Shown in pieces: positions 1 through 10,598 of a stretch of DNA of 64,000 nt (positions within the stretch are counted from its first letter, which is position 1; every line of letters starts with the position of its first letter). Below the pieces are notes generated by a model that saw only the letters and a list, made by a program, of their open reading frames with translations, did not search any database and was not told the DNA's origin. The translations under genes and the position numbers were made by a program. Origin of the DNA: Phoma sp. XZ068 (taxonomy: Eukaryota; Ascomycota; Dothideomycetes; Pleosporales; Didymellaceae); contig RBKR01000003.1 in assembly GCA_004835665.1 (NCBI GenBank), positions 310,001-374,000 of the forward strand, in the 5' to 3' direction.

Positions 1-442
1 CGACATTCGGAGGAGATGGGTGCGAGTAGGACGAAGGTAGCAAGTCGCCGGTCGGCAATGAGTAGGCTTGTATCGATGTGCTAAGCGTGGTGCTGAAGAA
101 AAGAGTACGCGAGCCCGGCGAGAACAGAAGTAACCTTGGGATACCCTGCGTTCCCTGTCAGTAATGCGTCCACGAGCTGGAGTTGCGTGGGCTCCTTACA
201 TTCCCACTTTTCAGCTTATACTTCTTTTCCCTTGGTTGTGCTGTATCGTGCAGAATAACGACCTGGCTGCCTGCAACAGCTAAAAGACTGCTGTTGTCTG
301 TGGCTGCGCGAGCATCAACGATGCCATCCGCACTCTCGCACTCGAAAACGACCTTTTTACCGAACTGCGAGAACAAGTGTATGGCTTTGGGCGTCGTAAC
401 GAGCAAGTTGCATTTGAATGGTAGACTGCGCTCTACTGGCAT
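1..442 (-). CDS. WD40-repeat-like protein, N-terminal part (runs off left edge)
   Basis: The gene is read right to left from the ATG at 440-442. Exon 1 is 200..442 and exon 2 is <1..145, joined across a 54-bp intron (146..199, GTAAGG...CGCAG, phase 0). The open frame extends upstream of 442 but has only non-ATG codons there. The visible protein starts MPVERSLPFKCNLLVTTPKA and contains alternating hydrophobic strands ending in LAVAGSQVVILHD. After the splice comes PRLLLFSPGSRTLFFSTTLS, the pattern of consecutive beta-propeller blades in which stored values are displayed as 'SPDS..L'. WD40-type proteins are usually scaffolds. I cannot assign this one to a named complex from about 130 residues. 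The splice is well supported because the frame and the blade pattern continue exactly across it. Confidence 0.6.
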
Positions 443-645
443 GACTGCTGTGGTTATTGATGAGGTGGATGCGTGACGTTGCGTGGAGCAATCCAGATTG
501 GTGTTGTTGAAGAGTATTGAAAGTAGCAGGCGCACTGAGCAGTGCAACTCGGAAGGAACCAATACTGCGGTCCAAGATAGGTGAACAAGTATATTTTCTT
601 TGCTTGCATATACAGTGTCATCGACAGCGCTGTAGCTTCATTGTT

Positions 646-2100
646 TTACTTCAGCTTAGCGTACTGCTTCCCCCATTTCTCCGCAATCTCCTCCTCACTG
701 AACTTCCTCGTCTTCCTCTTCAGCATCTCTACCCTCTCCTCAAACGTCAGCTTCATTTGATCCCCCATAGGCACCAGACATCTGGCAAGATGCTCATAGT
801 TTTTGCTTAGCAGCGTGATGGTCAGCATGAAGTAATCTATGTTGTAGAATACCAGCGCATGTTCGTCCGAGTATTGCTTCTTTTGAGAGAGGAAAGCTAC
901 AGGGTGGTCACGCCAGTGGCGCAGGGGGTTGAGGTGGTGAGAGGTGTGATAGCCGTCGTTATAGCAATAGCGGTTACTCTATCATGGTCATTAACACGAA
1001 ACCTATCGTTAAGTGGTCGTGCAAGAACTTACGGGTGCATCTATCAGGGTGATGCTGGATCGGAAATCAGAGTCGGGCTCGACCTCATCGACAAAAGCGT
1101 GCTGGCCCCAGTTGCCGGTCATCAGCGCGATCCGCATAAGAGCCAGCGGGATCAGGAAGACGAAGATGGTAGCCTTCGAGTTGACAAACTTGTACATGGT
1201 GTACAAGAAGATGTAGTTCGCGATCTCGCAGCCACCAGCCTTCAACGCAAGACTTGTCTTGTTGTTGCGCAGGAAGTAGCGGGGCAGGTCGAACCAGACC
1301 AGCAGGTAGAATCGACCAACGTAGTGGAGGAAGTGCAGCACGCTATCGCGTTGGTAGCGGACAGTGGAAGACAGATCATTCGGTCCGTTGCCTTCGATGT
1401 GATGGTGCTTGACGTGGTGGAAGAAATACGAGTTCCAGGTGTGTCCCATCAACGGATCGAAGATGTATGGAAAGATAGTATCAACAAGGGCGTACTTCTT
1501 GTTCAGAACACCTCTCATATGAATGTGCTGGTGCATGAGGAGGGTGTATGGACCCATGTAATAGAGCTGCACAGCGGAGTGAAGGACACCGTGCCACCAG
1601 TGGAAGTCGTAGAACAGGTAGAGCGCAGATGGTATGCTTGTGCATAGGTAGGTAAGGAGATGGGTGATCATGATCACATCGGTTTCCGTCCTGACGATGC
1701 CCTTAGCCCAGCGGACGTATGGGTCGATGATCCATTTGCGCAGGAACGGATTCTTGATGTCAGGGAGATCTACACCACTGAAGGCGGTAATTTCAAAGAC
1801 ATCTGACTTGGGGTTGTTTAGATTCTTCAGGTAGGCGGCAGTCTGCTGCTCGCTATCGTGAATATCTGCGGCATGTCAGATTAAGCTTAGTTACTTTTGA
1901 TATCGTCATATCTTACCTTCTGGGGAAGGTGATACAAATTCCGTGCGTTTGGTAGCAGAATCATCGGACTCTTCTGCAGCATCGACGGGAACAGCTTGAA
2001 CTTTCAAGTCGAATTGTTCGTAGTCCTTCTGCAAGTGACCGAGGACTAGTTTATCCGGGCCTGTAAGGTCGGCAGCCGGGGGAAAGTGGAGTTTGCCCAT
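646..2100 (-). CDS. Fatty acid desaturase-domain membrane protein
   Basis: There are three exons, 1917..2100, 1033..1865 and 646..978. The introns are 51 bp (1866..1916) and 54 bp (979..1032), both GT...AG, and the protein is 449 aa. The ATG at 2098-2100 opens the MGKLHFPPAADL frame. Histidine boxes typical of membrane di-iron desaturases/hydroxylases are visible: HQHIHMRG near residue 173, HHVKHHH near 211 and HTSHH near 350. The third box is reached only after splicing exon 3, which supports the gene model. Several hydrophobic segments flank the boxes. Known family chemistry is O2-dependent desaturation or hydroxylation of acyl chains in the ER membrane. The actual substrate cannot be read from the sequence. 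The C-terminus is charged and cytosolic in style. Confidence 0.85.
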
Positions 2101-2542
2101 GGTTTGAGGTGATCTGATAAGAACGATCCCAAAACAGCGGTAGAGGTACCCAAGAAAACTCAGCCGTGGCAGATTCGACCACACGCAAGCGAATGGCTGG
2201 TCGAGACGGCAGCAATCACAAATGAGCGAGTGAAAAGAGTGTCAAACAAGGCTACACGCTGCGGAAGATAACAAGTTGCAGACCGTGGTGTGAAAGACAC
2301 CTGTAGTCGAAACATCGGTGTGGAGGCACCACAGGAGGTGGCGAGACAGGGTCCATGCACGACCCACGCAAGCCGTCTAGCGTTGAATTGAGTGATCCAC
2401 AGTAGGAACGGCTGGCTAGAACCTCAACATTAGCATTGCGTCCATTCTTCTATGAACTTCGAGATACATCATGTCGGCCATGCTTGTACCATGATGTGCT
2501 ATGCCCCTATCCGTATGTAGAGTCCATGTTGCGCACAAGCAA
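2101..2542. other. Intergenic, no gene seen
   Basis: This stretch holds only short overlapping open frames without family resemblance. It carries the upstream region of the desaturase gene and the 3' side of the small membrane-protein gene. Confidence 0.5.
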
Positions 2543-2761
2543 TTAAAACTGCTTCCTTCCTTCGAGTGGCTGGCGATTACACTGCTCGATCGCCTGAGAA
2601 TTCTTTGTCCACAATACGTAGGATAGGATTATCAGACTGATGGCAAGGAGCGCAATACTGAATGCCAGAAAGATCAGGGCAAGCGCAAAAGTCTGCACTA
2701 TGGCTTTGACGATTTCCTCGGTAGCAGGGGCCAGAACGACATGCTGCTCGAAAAATACCAT
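2543..2761 (-). CDS. Small hydrophobic membrane protein (hypothetical)
   Basis: An ATG at 2759-2761 opens a 72-aa frame, MVFFEQHVVLAPATEEIVKA, followed by a roughly 30-residue strongly hydrophobic helix (about residues 19-48) and a short polar tail. The family is not recognised. A plausible 5' extension exists. The frame is open upstream, and removing GTGAGT...ACATAG (about 2778-2822) joins it in frame to an upstream exon reading TYINPAPYILQSTKTLYQKP. That extension has no ATG before its stop, so a further exon would be needed. The size and single membrane span are all that can be said. Confidence 0.35.
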   Translation of the reverse strand: MVFFEQHVVLAPATEEIVKAIVQTFALALIFLAFSIALLAISLIILSYVLWTKNSQAIEQCNRQPLEGRKQF

Positions 2762-2842
2762 CGTTGGTTTCTGGTACACTATGTAAGAGTACAGACATGT
2801 GCAAAGATTGTACAATACTCACGCGTCTTTGTACTTTGAAGG

Positions 2843-3485
2843 ATGTATGGTGCCGGATTGATGTAAGTAAGGGTGGGCTGTTGGTGTAATGGCGAGGTAG
2901 TTGTGGCAGCAACGTGCGCAATTGCTATTGGCGGTGAACGACCAGCCAACGAACCACAACTATGAAACAGAGGAGCACATTAAACGATCGAGCATATAAA
3001 TGCATGCATGGCCATCATCCCAATGAGTCTATGAGTCTACAGTATCGTCTAGGCTTTTGTCTACGTTTGGGCAATAGAATATTCTATCATGCCCAGAAGC
3101 CACCGGTATATGAGCATCTGGCATCTCGCAATTGCCAGTATTCGATACCGATCTTCACTGACCCAGCTACAAGGGATAGCAATGCCTGTCAAGGCTATCT
3201 GAGCCCGGATGCCTCTGAGCATCGTGGGAACAAATTGACATGTCCTGCAAAGCTGCTTGAACAATTTGTAAACAGATTTTTCCGGCCGACCAGGTTGATG
3301 TGCCCTTGTAATGCCTTGTATCGCCCCAAGCACATGTCCAGGCCGTCGCCGGGTCTCAGCGTGTCTGTCAAACCCCATTAAGTGACTGGCTTTGACACGA
3401 ATATGTGAACCAGGACGAATGGTGGTGCTATTACACCCTTCTCGATAGGTCCCCAGAGCGATGGTGAATAGTGGGGGCTCGTAGC
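2843..3485. other. Intergenic, no convincing gene
   Basis: Two overlapping opposite-strand frames (plus 2962..3381 and minus 3061..3489) occur here. They show no domain, splice or codon pattern that favours either, so I treat them as chance frames. Confidence 0.45.
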
Positions 3486-4340
3486 TCACACCAAGAACCG
3501 ATCACCGTCGTCCTCCATCTCACCGTCCACTTCCACCTCACCGTCCACTTCCACCTCAGCAGATTCTTGTTGGGTTTTGAGTGCAGCCAGCGCAGCCTGA
3601 AGCTCCTCGCCTTGCCCACGCGCCAATGCCATATCTCTCACCCAAGAGAGCAACAACCAACATGTAAAGGTTATGACGAACGCCTGGGTCAGAACCAGCG
3701 TGAGCTTGCCCTTCCACGTCTTGATATTCGGTCTTGCCAGCACGCCCACGATATCATCCACGAGCGCAATATATGCTGCCCTCCAGATGATCCTATCTGC
3801 GACAGTAATCCAATAGCTGAATATCGAAGGCGCAAACTGCATCAAGGCCGCGCTTCCTGCGACCCATAGCAGGTGCACACCAAACTCGCTTCGACGTTGC
3901 TTTGCCCCTGCGGGTCGTTCGCCAATGAGTGAACCGATGCCGTAGCTCATGAGGAGATCGGCGATGAAGAATTGAAGATTGAACGGCGTGCCGAACATCC
4001 AGCGATACGTAAAGAGGACTGCGGCGCGGTAGACATCATTTTTGCGTGTGAAGCGGATGGCTTGTTCAGGAGTCGGTTCAGCGCGGTCTGTAGGGTAAAA
4101 GAAGGAGCCAAACCAGTTTGTTGGGATGGCAGATAAGATAATACAGATGATGTTGGTTCCAGTGTCACTGAACGGCGTACCCAAGGTCATGAAGAGGATG
4201 ACGGTGACGAAGGGGAAGTAGAGGTGGGCGGCGGTGCGCCATGTCGAGTATGACGGCGGGGAGGGCAATGAAGTTTTCGGGTCATTTTGAGAAGTTTCGT
4301 TGGTGCCTGTCGAATTGGCAGCTGGTGGTTGATCTGCCAT
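3486..4340 (-). CDS. Conserved-looking multi-pass membrane protein, function unknown
   Basis: This is a single-exon gene of 284 aa from the ATG at 4338-4340 (MADQPPAANSTG). The frame extends upstream only through a TTG. A Ser/Thr/Pro-rich N-terminus precedes a hydrophobic stretch (LYFPFVTVILFMTLG). Further hydrophobic segments lie around FQFFIADLLMSYGIG-like and FGVHLLWVAGSAALM sequence, and a last one is LTQAFVITFTCWLLLSW, giving roughly four to six membrane spans. The tail is acidic and contains an exact duplication of a six-residue unit (VEVDGE), encoded by an 18-bp direct repeat. I do not recognise a named family. An E-box-type CACGTG lies upstream at 4419-4424. Confidence 0.65.
   Translation of the reverse strand: MADQPPAANSTGTNETSQNDPKTSLPSPPSYSTWRTAAHLYFPFVTVILFMTLGTPFSDTGTNIICIILSAIPTNWFGSFFYPTDRAEPTPEQAIRFTRKNDVYRAAVLFTYRWMFGTPFNLQFFIADLLMSYGIGSLIGERPAGAKQRRSEFGVHLLWVAGSAALMQFAPSIFSYWITVADRIIWRAAYIALVDDIVGVLARPNIKTWKGKLTLVLTQAFVITFTCWLLLSWVRDMALARGQGEELQAALAALKTQQESAEVEVDGEVEVDGEMEDDGDRFLV
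3521..3556. repeat. 18-bp tandem duplication inside the membrane-protein gene
   Basis: The 18-bp unit at 3521-3538 is repeated exactly at 3539-3556. It duplicates six residues in the acidic C-terminal tail without shifting the frame. Confidence 0.85.
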
Positions 4341-4740
4341 TGCGATCTGTTCTCGTGTCGATGTGGGGAAGGAATGATCGCCGTTAGGCCTCGCCAAGAG
4401 AACGCGATATCACGTCATCACGTGCGACTACGCTTGCGTTAAGTAGCCCGCGCGTTCATGTCGTCTCTGCTCGATTTAATTGTTCACATTCAGGTGAAGA
4501 ATCGCTGCAACTGAACTTAAATTTCCATATATTCGTCTATACACCCCATGTTGATAGTCGCTGCTCATCAAAGACATCGGATGAGGCTATGGCGAAGCTG
4601 CTTATGGCTTACAGCAATGCATCAAAGTATGAAAAGAGGTTCTAACTTGGGGTTCAGCCTCATTTGAACCATGTTTATTTTAATGTTGCATGAACGACAG
4701 TACATTTCCCTTATCATCCGTGGAACGCATCAGAATCTGC
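4341..4740. other. Intergenic, promoter of membrane-protein gene
   Basis: No gene is visible. A palindromic CACGTG (4419-4424), a binding-site type used by fungal bHLH regulators, lies about 80 bp upstream of the start at 4340. Nothing else is recognisable. Confidence 0.4.
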
Positions 4741-6282
4741 TCAGTCCGACCAGTTGTCATACCAACTTGGATACCCACACATCTCATTAAGCTCTTCCGT
4801 AGTCAAGCAGAGAATCTCGCCAACATCTGAGTTGTCACGTTCATCATGAACAACAGCTTGCTGCGCCTTTGACCATCTCTTAATATCCTGCTTTGCCTTC
4901 CTGACCCTGTTTTCCTCCAACATACCCCTCTTCTTTCGTTTTCCCCATGCCTTCAACCCCTTCTGATTTCGAAGGCACCACATCACCACTTCTCTCGCTG
5001 CAAGCGCATCCTCCACAGAGTCATGACCTGCTTTCCCATGGTTCTGTATGGTCATTTCAAGAAGCTCGTTGCACAGTGTCTTGAGACCCCACTCTTTCCT
5101 TGCACCCATTCCAACAGCTTTCTTTGCAAGTACTGCGGAGTCAACAACATTCTGATGGTTTATACCTAGCGCTGCCAAATCATAGTGCAAGGCATGCCCG
5201 ACAATCACAGTGTGTTCATCGATAATGTCGAACAGCCTCTCCCTCGCTACTGGCTGGCCTTTCAGCGCAGTGCCAGAAGCAATGGCCTTGTTCATTGCCT
5301 GAGCGGTTATGCCGCTCCACTCTGTGCGCCAGTCTGTAACCTTGTGAAGAGGTTCGACAAAAGTGTCAACCAGGACCTCGCTGGTGAGATAGTCGATAAC
5401 AGAGAGTCGGGCGAGCTCTGAAATGTTGCTGCCGATGCGTACCATTTCGCAGTCCAGAACTATGGCACGTCTCTTTGTAACACCAGGATGCGGCGTAGGA
5501 ACGTTTACAGGTTTTGTGTGTGGGAACTTACTTTTAGAATTGTTGGGGGATTTCTTTGCTGTCTTTGGGATCAGGCTTGACAATTCTTTCAGGGCAGAGG
5601 CGTGCTGTGTAGCCGGGATGGTAGACCACATGTTGCCCAGCGAAATGTAGTCCTCTGCTTCAGATAAGGATGACCTCGAGGGACCGCTAAGCACCCGTTC
5701 GGTTCCGATGAAGGCCTTCTGTGTTGGCTCTACGTCACTGACAGGTACGTTTTCTGCAGCAGACCCTTTGTCGAGCAATCCACCTGTCGAAACAGTTTGG
5801 GTGTTCGCGTCTTCCGGCGATGTCTTGGACTTCTGTCGTAACGACTTTCTGTGGGCTGCCGAGTTCATGTGTTGATATCTTACTTTCGAAGTTTGAAACG
5901 TTTCGTTGCATCCTTTCACTTTGCATTCCAGCGGCTTTGCAGGTTGAGCTGGCGTTGCGTTACTGTGATCTACCCCGGAAGCAGTGTTGGCTGTATCTCT
6001 AACCGAAATGTTCTCTATGATGACGTCTGGCGGGGAGTCGGCGTGCCCTGCCGAAGCCTGATGGTCTTTAAGTGCAGTACTAGATAGCAATGTCCTCCCG
6101 CACCCTGGTGAGGTGCAAGGGAAGCCATGACCTACCGCATGGCTATGATTACGCAAGGCCTTACGATTGCCGAATGAACGCGCGCACATGTTGCATTGAT
6201 GTCGTCTTGGTGGAACACCAGATGCTTGTGCAGGGGAGGTCTTGGATGGCGTTGATACCAGCATTTGTTCGGTGGAGGTCAT
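4741..6282 (-). CDS. C2H2 zinc-finger DEDDh 3'-5' exonuclease (REX4/ISG20-like)
   Basis: This is a 513-aa single-exon protein from the ATG at 6280-6282; the longer frame begins at GTG and was not used. The N-terminal part carries three C2H2-type fingers near residues 30-52, 56-80 and 119-144. A low-complexity linker follows, then an exonuclease domain from about residue 272. The domain shows LDCEM (D278, E280), GHALHYDLAALG (D368) and GHDSVEDA (H420, D425), which is the full DEDDh catalytic set. Family knowledge: such proteins trim 3' ends of rRNA precursors or other RNAs, and the yeast relative Rex4 is nucleolar. The zinc fingers suggest nucleic-acid binding. The precise RNA substrate is inference only. 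Confidence 0.85.
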   Translation of the reverse strand: MTSTEQMLVSTPSKTSPAQASGVPPRRHQCNMCARSFGNRKALRNHSHAVGHGFPCTSPGCGRTLLSSTALKDHQASAGHADSPPDVIIENISVRDTANTASGVDHSNATPAQPAKPLECKVKGCNETFQTSKVRYQHMNSAAHRKSLRQKSKTSPEDANTQTVSTGGLLDKGSAAENVPVSDVEPTQKAFIGTERVLSGPSRSSLSEAEDYISLGNMWSTIPATQHASALKELSSLIPKTAKKSPNNSKSKFPHTKPVNVPTPHPGVTKRRAIVLDCEMVRIGSNISELARLSVIDYLTSEVLVDTFVEPLHKVTDWRTEWSGITAQAMNKAIASGTALKGQPVARERLFDIIDEHTVIVGHALHYDLAALGINHQNVVDSAVLAKKAVGMGARKEWGLKTLCNELLEMTIQNHGKAGHDSVEDALAAREVVMWCLRNQKGLKAWGKRKKRGMLEENRVRKAKQDIKRWSKAQQAVVHDERDNSDVGEILCLTTEELNEMCGYPSWYDNWSD

Positions 6283-7174
6283 GATGTTGCGCTGTTTTCG
6301 AGGCCTTTCTAGAATTTGTTTCAGTCGAGCGAAGCTGAATTGTTGATTAGCTTTGAACTCAGGCCTCCAAAGTGATGATAAACATTGACTTATCACCACT
6401 ACATAATATCAATGGGGGTAGGGAGAAATGTCGAGAAAGAAAATAGTGTTAAAAATAGAGGTTGCGTAGGTTAGGCGGACAGCGTGATGGAGGGAGGCAG
6501 TGTGAAGGATATTTAGATGTGACATGACAGGAGCGCGCTGTAAACTGACACTATTCCTTTGCAGAAACAAAATGAGGAGAACATACTGTTGTCAATTGAA
6601 TAGTCAAACAGGGCTGAAAGATATGATACGCTGTACTGTTTTGGTCCGTTCAAGCTCAGGAGGGCCGCCAGTGTCGCTCAGAATGATGCATATGCCCTCA
6701 AAGGTGCAAATTGAAAAGAAAGCGCAGACGAGCAAGCCAAAGCCTTAAAATACTAACTGACTGTGCCACATTGCCGAAGCAGGATGATTTGGTTAGCCAT
6801 AGGAGACAGGGCTGCAAGCGCTCAATCCTGCATAGGCGCCCAATCATGGGTTACCACATCACCGGGCCTCACTCAAACCGTAGGCAATACCTTGGACATG
6901 CAGTTCCTTGACCAATCTGGCACGAGAACCCACATCCTGCAAGATAAAGGGTTCCTCGTTCTCATTCTTGGTAGCTTTTGCCGCATCAGTCGCTCTTCTA
7001 TCGGTTGCAGATGGCCGTGACAGCAACCTGGCTTTATGCAGTGCGTTTGTTGACTATAATAGCCTGCCCAGCCTGCCCTGTCAGACCACCTGTGAACAAC
7101 CAGGGTCATGTACGAATGAAGGTCAATGTGGTCTTGGTAGACTTGATTACATCTTGCTGCACATACTGCGACGT
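6283..7174. other. Intergenic, no gene seen
   Basis: About 0.9 kb with several short overlapping frames on both strands, none with a recognisable domain. It includes the 5' flank of the exonuclease gene and the 3' flank of the acetyltransferase gene. Confidence 0.45.
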
Positions 7175-8086
7175 TCAAGAAGCCATATCAGCCTCCACCT
7201 CCTTTGCCACAGCTTCAACATCGACCTTCTCAACCTTCTTTTCCGCGCTCTTCGCCTGGTCCTCATCCTCTACCTCCAGCCCTCGCACGACTTTTGGGCC
7301 CCTCCTCACGAAATTGTGTTCCCCCTGCGGCACATACCCGACATGCATGTACACCGCCCTCGCCGTGGCCGCACTCTCCAAATACATTGGCATAGGCGGC
7401 TCCGTAGCATCAGCCTGTTCAATCGCCCAATTCAACAGCTTCTTCCCCACACCCCTGCCCTGCCACTCGGGAAAAGTTAGAAGCGGTGCGAGATACCAGT
7501 GCTTCTCGCCGCCAAAGAGGTTCTCCCTAATCACATCGTCCTTTGCAAAAGTCCCGCTCCAGGCCTCATCATCAACGTGCGCAAATAATTCAGCAATGTC
7601 AGCATCAGACCAGCCCATTTTTTCTTGCCATCCGAAAACCTTGATAGCCGTGCTGCGGAAGATGTTGTGCACGGGAAGTTCGGGGTCTGCCCACCCTGCG
7701 GCGCCAATGATGGTGGAGGAAGGGACATGGACGGCTTTGACCCAGTGTAGGCCAGGCTGGGAGAAGGATGGCAGAAGTCTTGTCGCTAAACGCTGGATAC
7801 GAATTTCCAGAGTGGCTGGACGGAGATGCAGAGGTTCCTTTGTGGCCCACCAGGATTCAGGGAAGCAGGTGTAAATGCCTTCCGCCTAAGTGGCAATGTC
7901 AGAGGTTTGGGGAAGAAAAGTAGGGATCAGATACCAGTGACTTACGATCCGATAGGCATCTTCTTCATTGGCGATTTCAATCTTGATTTCTGCGTCAGCC
8001 AGCCGCTTTGCCTGGTCGACTGGCATAGTCTGAAAGCTACCCTCCGCGACCGGGATTCTGATAAAGTCTGCGCGTTGTGAAGTCAT
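7175..8086 (-). CDS. GNAT-family N-acetyltransferase
   Basis: There are two exons, 7946..8086 and 7175..7885. The 60-bp phase-0 intron (7886..7945) runs GTAAGT...CTTAG. The ATG at 8084-8086 gives a 283-aa protein. The splice joins EDAYRI to AEGIYTCF, a typical start of fungal GNAT proteins. The acetyl-CoA binding motif is visible as PEWQGRGVGKKLLNWA, followed by YLESAATARAVYMHVGY, the usual C-terminal half of the fold. The last 40 residues are charged and probably disordered. Family members transfer acetyl groups to amines of small molecules or proteins; the acceptor cannot be inferred. Confidence 0.85.
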
Positions 8087-8697
8087 GGCTATATTGTGGA
8101 AATATGCAGAAGCAGGTTCCAGAAATACAAGAACAGGACTGTGGATATGAGCCAAGGACCTGTTGTAATGGTGTGGGGTTTCGAGATGTCAGACACAGGC
8201 AGAAGTCCAAAGGTACATATAAGCCGCAAGCCCGAGGGCACTACGCCGAATCAAGCAGCTGCTTAAATACTGGTAATCCGTTCCAGTCATCCTTTCGCGC
8301 CTTCGCTCACCAACCTAACTGAAGTCTAGGAAGAATGAAGTATGACAACTCAATCGATGTGGAAAATTTACAAATGTTTATATTATCATTAACCTACATT
8401 AGGAACATAATTGTTCATGGGTATGCGCAATGTAGCGAGCAAGATGCGTAATTGATAAAGTCGCCTTTCTGGCGCGCATCAGCTTGTAGTTATATGTAAC
8501 CGGAGCTTGCGTAGCGTATGGCTGCCGCTCGATGCGACAATGCGAGTAAATAATAGGAACAACAAGAACAAACTCGCCAGGAAGTACAGAATGCAGCGTC
8601 GACCGTGACGCCATGGGTATCAAACGCCTTCAATGCAGTGAGTCGTGCATCGTAAAAAGAAAGTCATGTCATAACCATGATCATGAGGGGCGGCCAC
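8087..8697. other. Intergenic, no gene seen
   Basis: About 0.6 kb between two same-strand genes. Only short frames without recognisable features are present. Confidence 0.5.
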
Positions 8698-10050
8698 TCA
8701 TGGGTTGGAGTGGACAATGTGCGCGCCTTGACATGGGGAGTTGGCCTTTTTGAAATCCTTAATCCGGCCCAACATCCATCCTGATGTGTGTCTCTGGTCC
8801 TCGCGAGGCAGTCGCTGTTCGCCGAGCCTGATACTGTGTGATAGTCTGCATTGAGTGCCGGTGTGTTCAAACTGCATGCACTTTTTGTCCTTTGAACAAG
8901 CTCGCTCACAGCTGTCGAAGGACTTGATAGGCATGCCTTTGGTATGGATGACATCGTCTGACATATTTGTCCAGTCATCTGCTCTTCTTTGGAGCTGCGG
9001 CTCGATGAGGGTGAACAACTCTTCAAACATCAGCGCCCTCTCTGGGTGCTTTCGAGCTTGTTCCCAGTGCAAGAGGCCAGTGAAGTCTTCCTCTTGAAGG
9101 TGATGCATCGTCATGACAGCATCACACCACTGCTCTGGGCCGAATCGTAGTGTAGGGGGTTTGTCGCCGTTGAACATTGGCCAGTAGCCTCGCAGGGGTA
9201 CCCCACTCTTTTTCAGCACCTGGGCTAGCATTTCGTCGCCACAGCAGGACTCGGCAACCTTTTCGCCGAAGAAGTGCGTGCCGGGGAAGTGGTGGTTCTC
9301 TGCGAACATCCTGCCACGCGCCATGAGCTTGTCCAGCGCACCTCGAGACAATACGAAGCCACTACCACCATGTGCAAACGGCGCCTTCTTCTTTGGCCAG
9401 ACAGGAGACCCAAAGTAGTGCGCCGACTTGGGGTTGAAGTGCGTCAAAAATCGGTATAGGTTGTCGTAGTTGACATATGTATCCGACTCGATGAAGACGT
9501 ACCACTGCGAGTCTGGGCGCAAGTACGAGGTCCATTCCATCATAGGCAGGAACTTGTACTTGTCCAACTTCCAGCCGTCCGCTGACTTGTCCGCCGTCTC
9601 GTTCGCTGCCTGGATGCTATCGTACACGTCAAAGTCGGGGTTCGCCCATCTGTACTCGGGACGGAGGTGGGAGAGGGCGTCGACGACGTCGAATCCTTGG
9701 AAGTTGGCCGTGCGATCGGAGAAGATGAGCAAGTCCTGCTTGCAGCGGCCGAGGCGGTTCAGATATGCTGGCAGCTTGGTCGCAGCTTCGCCAGCACCGA
9801 TCTTTAAGACTATCGTGACAGCTTCCATGACCCCCGCATTGAAGGGCGAGCATTCTTCGCCATACCGTATCTTGGTCTGGGCTGGGCGCGCGGGAGGGGG
9901 CCGGTCTTGGAGGATGTCATAGCCACGTTCGACGTACGGTACCAGGTCTCGGAGGGACGAAGACAGGTAGAGCACGGACAATATCACGGCTGCGCACAGC
10001 AGGCGCAGCGGCGTGAATCGCACCATGGTGGTGGAGGAGCGAAAGCCCAT
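8698..10050 (-). CDS. Type II membrane glycosyltransferase, GT31-like, with PAN-like tail
   Basis: This is a 450-aa single-exon protein from the ATG at 10048-10050, with a second in-frame ATG at 10026. An N-terminal signal anchor (about residues 10-28, LRLLCAAVILSVLYLSS) suggests a Golgi type II membrane enzyme. The lumenal domain has WYVFIESDTYVNYDNLYRF, containing the D-x-D-like ESDTY metal site. FAHGGSGFVLSRGAL and CCGDEMLAQVLKKSG follow, as in beta-1,3-glycosyltransferases related to core 1 galactosyltransferase. The C-terminus has a Cys pattern (CERACSKDKKCMQF) resembling a PAN/apple module. The sugar donor and acceptor are unknown. A CACGTG at 10185-10190 lies upstream. Confidence 0.8.
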   Translation of the reverse strand: MGFRSSTTMVRFTPLRLLCAAVILSVLYLSSSLRDLVPYVERGYDILQDRPPPARPAQTKIRYGEECSPFNAGVMEAVTIVLKIGAGEAATKLPAYLNRLGRCKQDLLIFSDRTANFQGFDVVDALSHLRPEYRWANPDFDVYDSIQAANETADKSADGWKLDKYKFLPMMEWTSYLRPDSQWYVFIESDTYVNYDNLYRFLTHFNPKSAHYFGSPVWPKKKAPFAHGGSGFVLSRGALDKLMARGRMFAENHHFPGTHFFGEKVAESCCGDEMLAQVLKKSGVPLRGYWPMFNGDKPPTLRFGPEQWCDAVMTMHHLQEEDFTGLLHWEQARKHPERALMFEELFTLIEPQLQRRADDWTNMSDDVIHTKGMPIKSFDSCERACSKDKKCMQFEHTGTQCRLSHSIRLGEQRLPREDQRHTSGWMLGRIKDFKKANSPCQGAHIVHSNP

Positions 10051-10598
10051 GGCATGGTCGTGGGAGGTTTGAGCGGCTCACGACCCGCCGCAGCGAGATG
10101 AAGCTTACCGTTATTCCGGCTAGCCGTTCGCTGGCCCGTGCTGAATTGGCGCGCCACCAGCCTCTCCTCTCCTATGTCAGCCGTCACGTGAAGAGCTCCA
10201 TGCTAATACGAAGTAGACCATTCATCCACCTACGTTGGTACTACTGCTGCTTGTCAAGTTGCGCCTGCTTCGTCACTACCCGTTACTCCCCTCACCAGTC
10301 CAGTCTCCGCCAAGCCACGGCCTCCGTCGTTGAATACCTCAAGAAACCCCTGGATTTTTTCATGACCACATTTATATCAAGTAGTACTTCGGGCTGCTTG
10401 ATGAACATATCTACTTCTTCCATGTATGTACTTTTGGCTTTCCACAGCTTCAATGGGCGTGAGCTGCTGCGAGCCATATTCGAACGAGGTAAAGATGATC
10501 TGCGATTTGAAAGGTAGGTCTAAATATAACAGAGCTGTCTTGAAGGCGAGCAGATCCAGTTATGATGCTTGTTGGTCACTACGAACCAGCTGTACCCA
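10051..10598. other. Intergenic, no gene seen
   Basis: About 0.55 kb containing the upstream region of the glycosyltransferase gene, with CACGTG at 10185-10190. No coding features were found. Confidence 0.45.

Noticed and set aside
859..1647. 262-codon plus-strand frame
   Set aside because: Antisense to the histidine-box exon of the desaturase and without domain features.
2962..3489. Two overlapping opposite frames of about 140 codons
   Set aside because: No domain, signal, splice or composition support for either.
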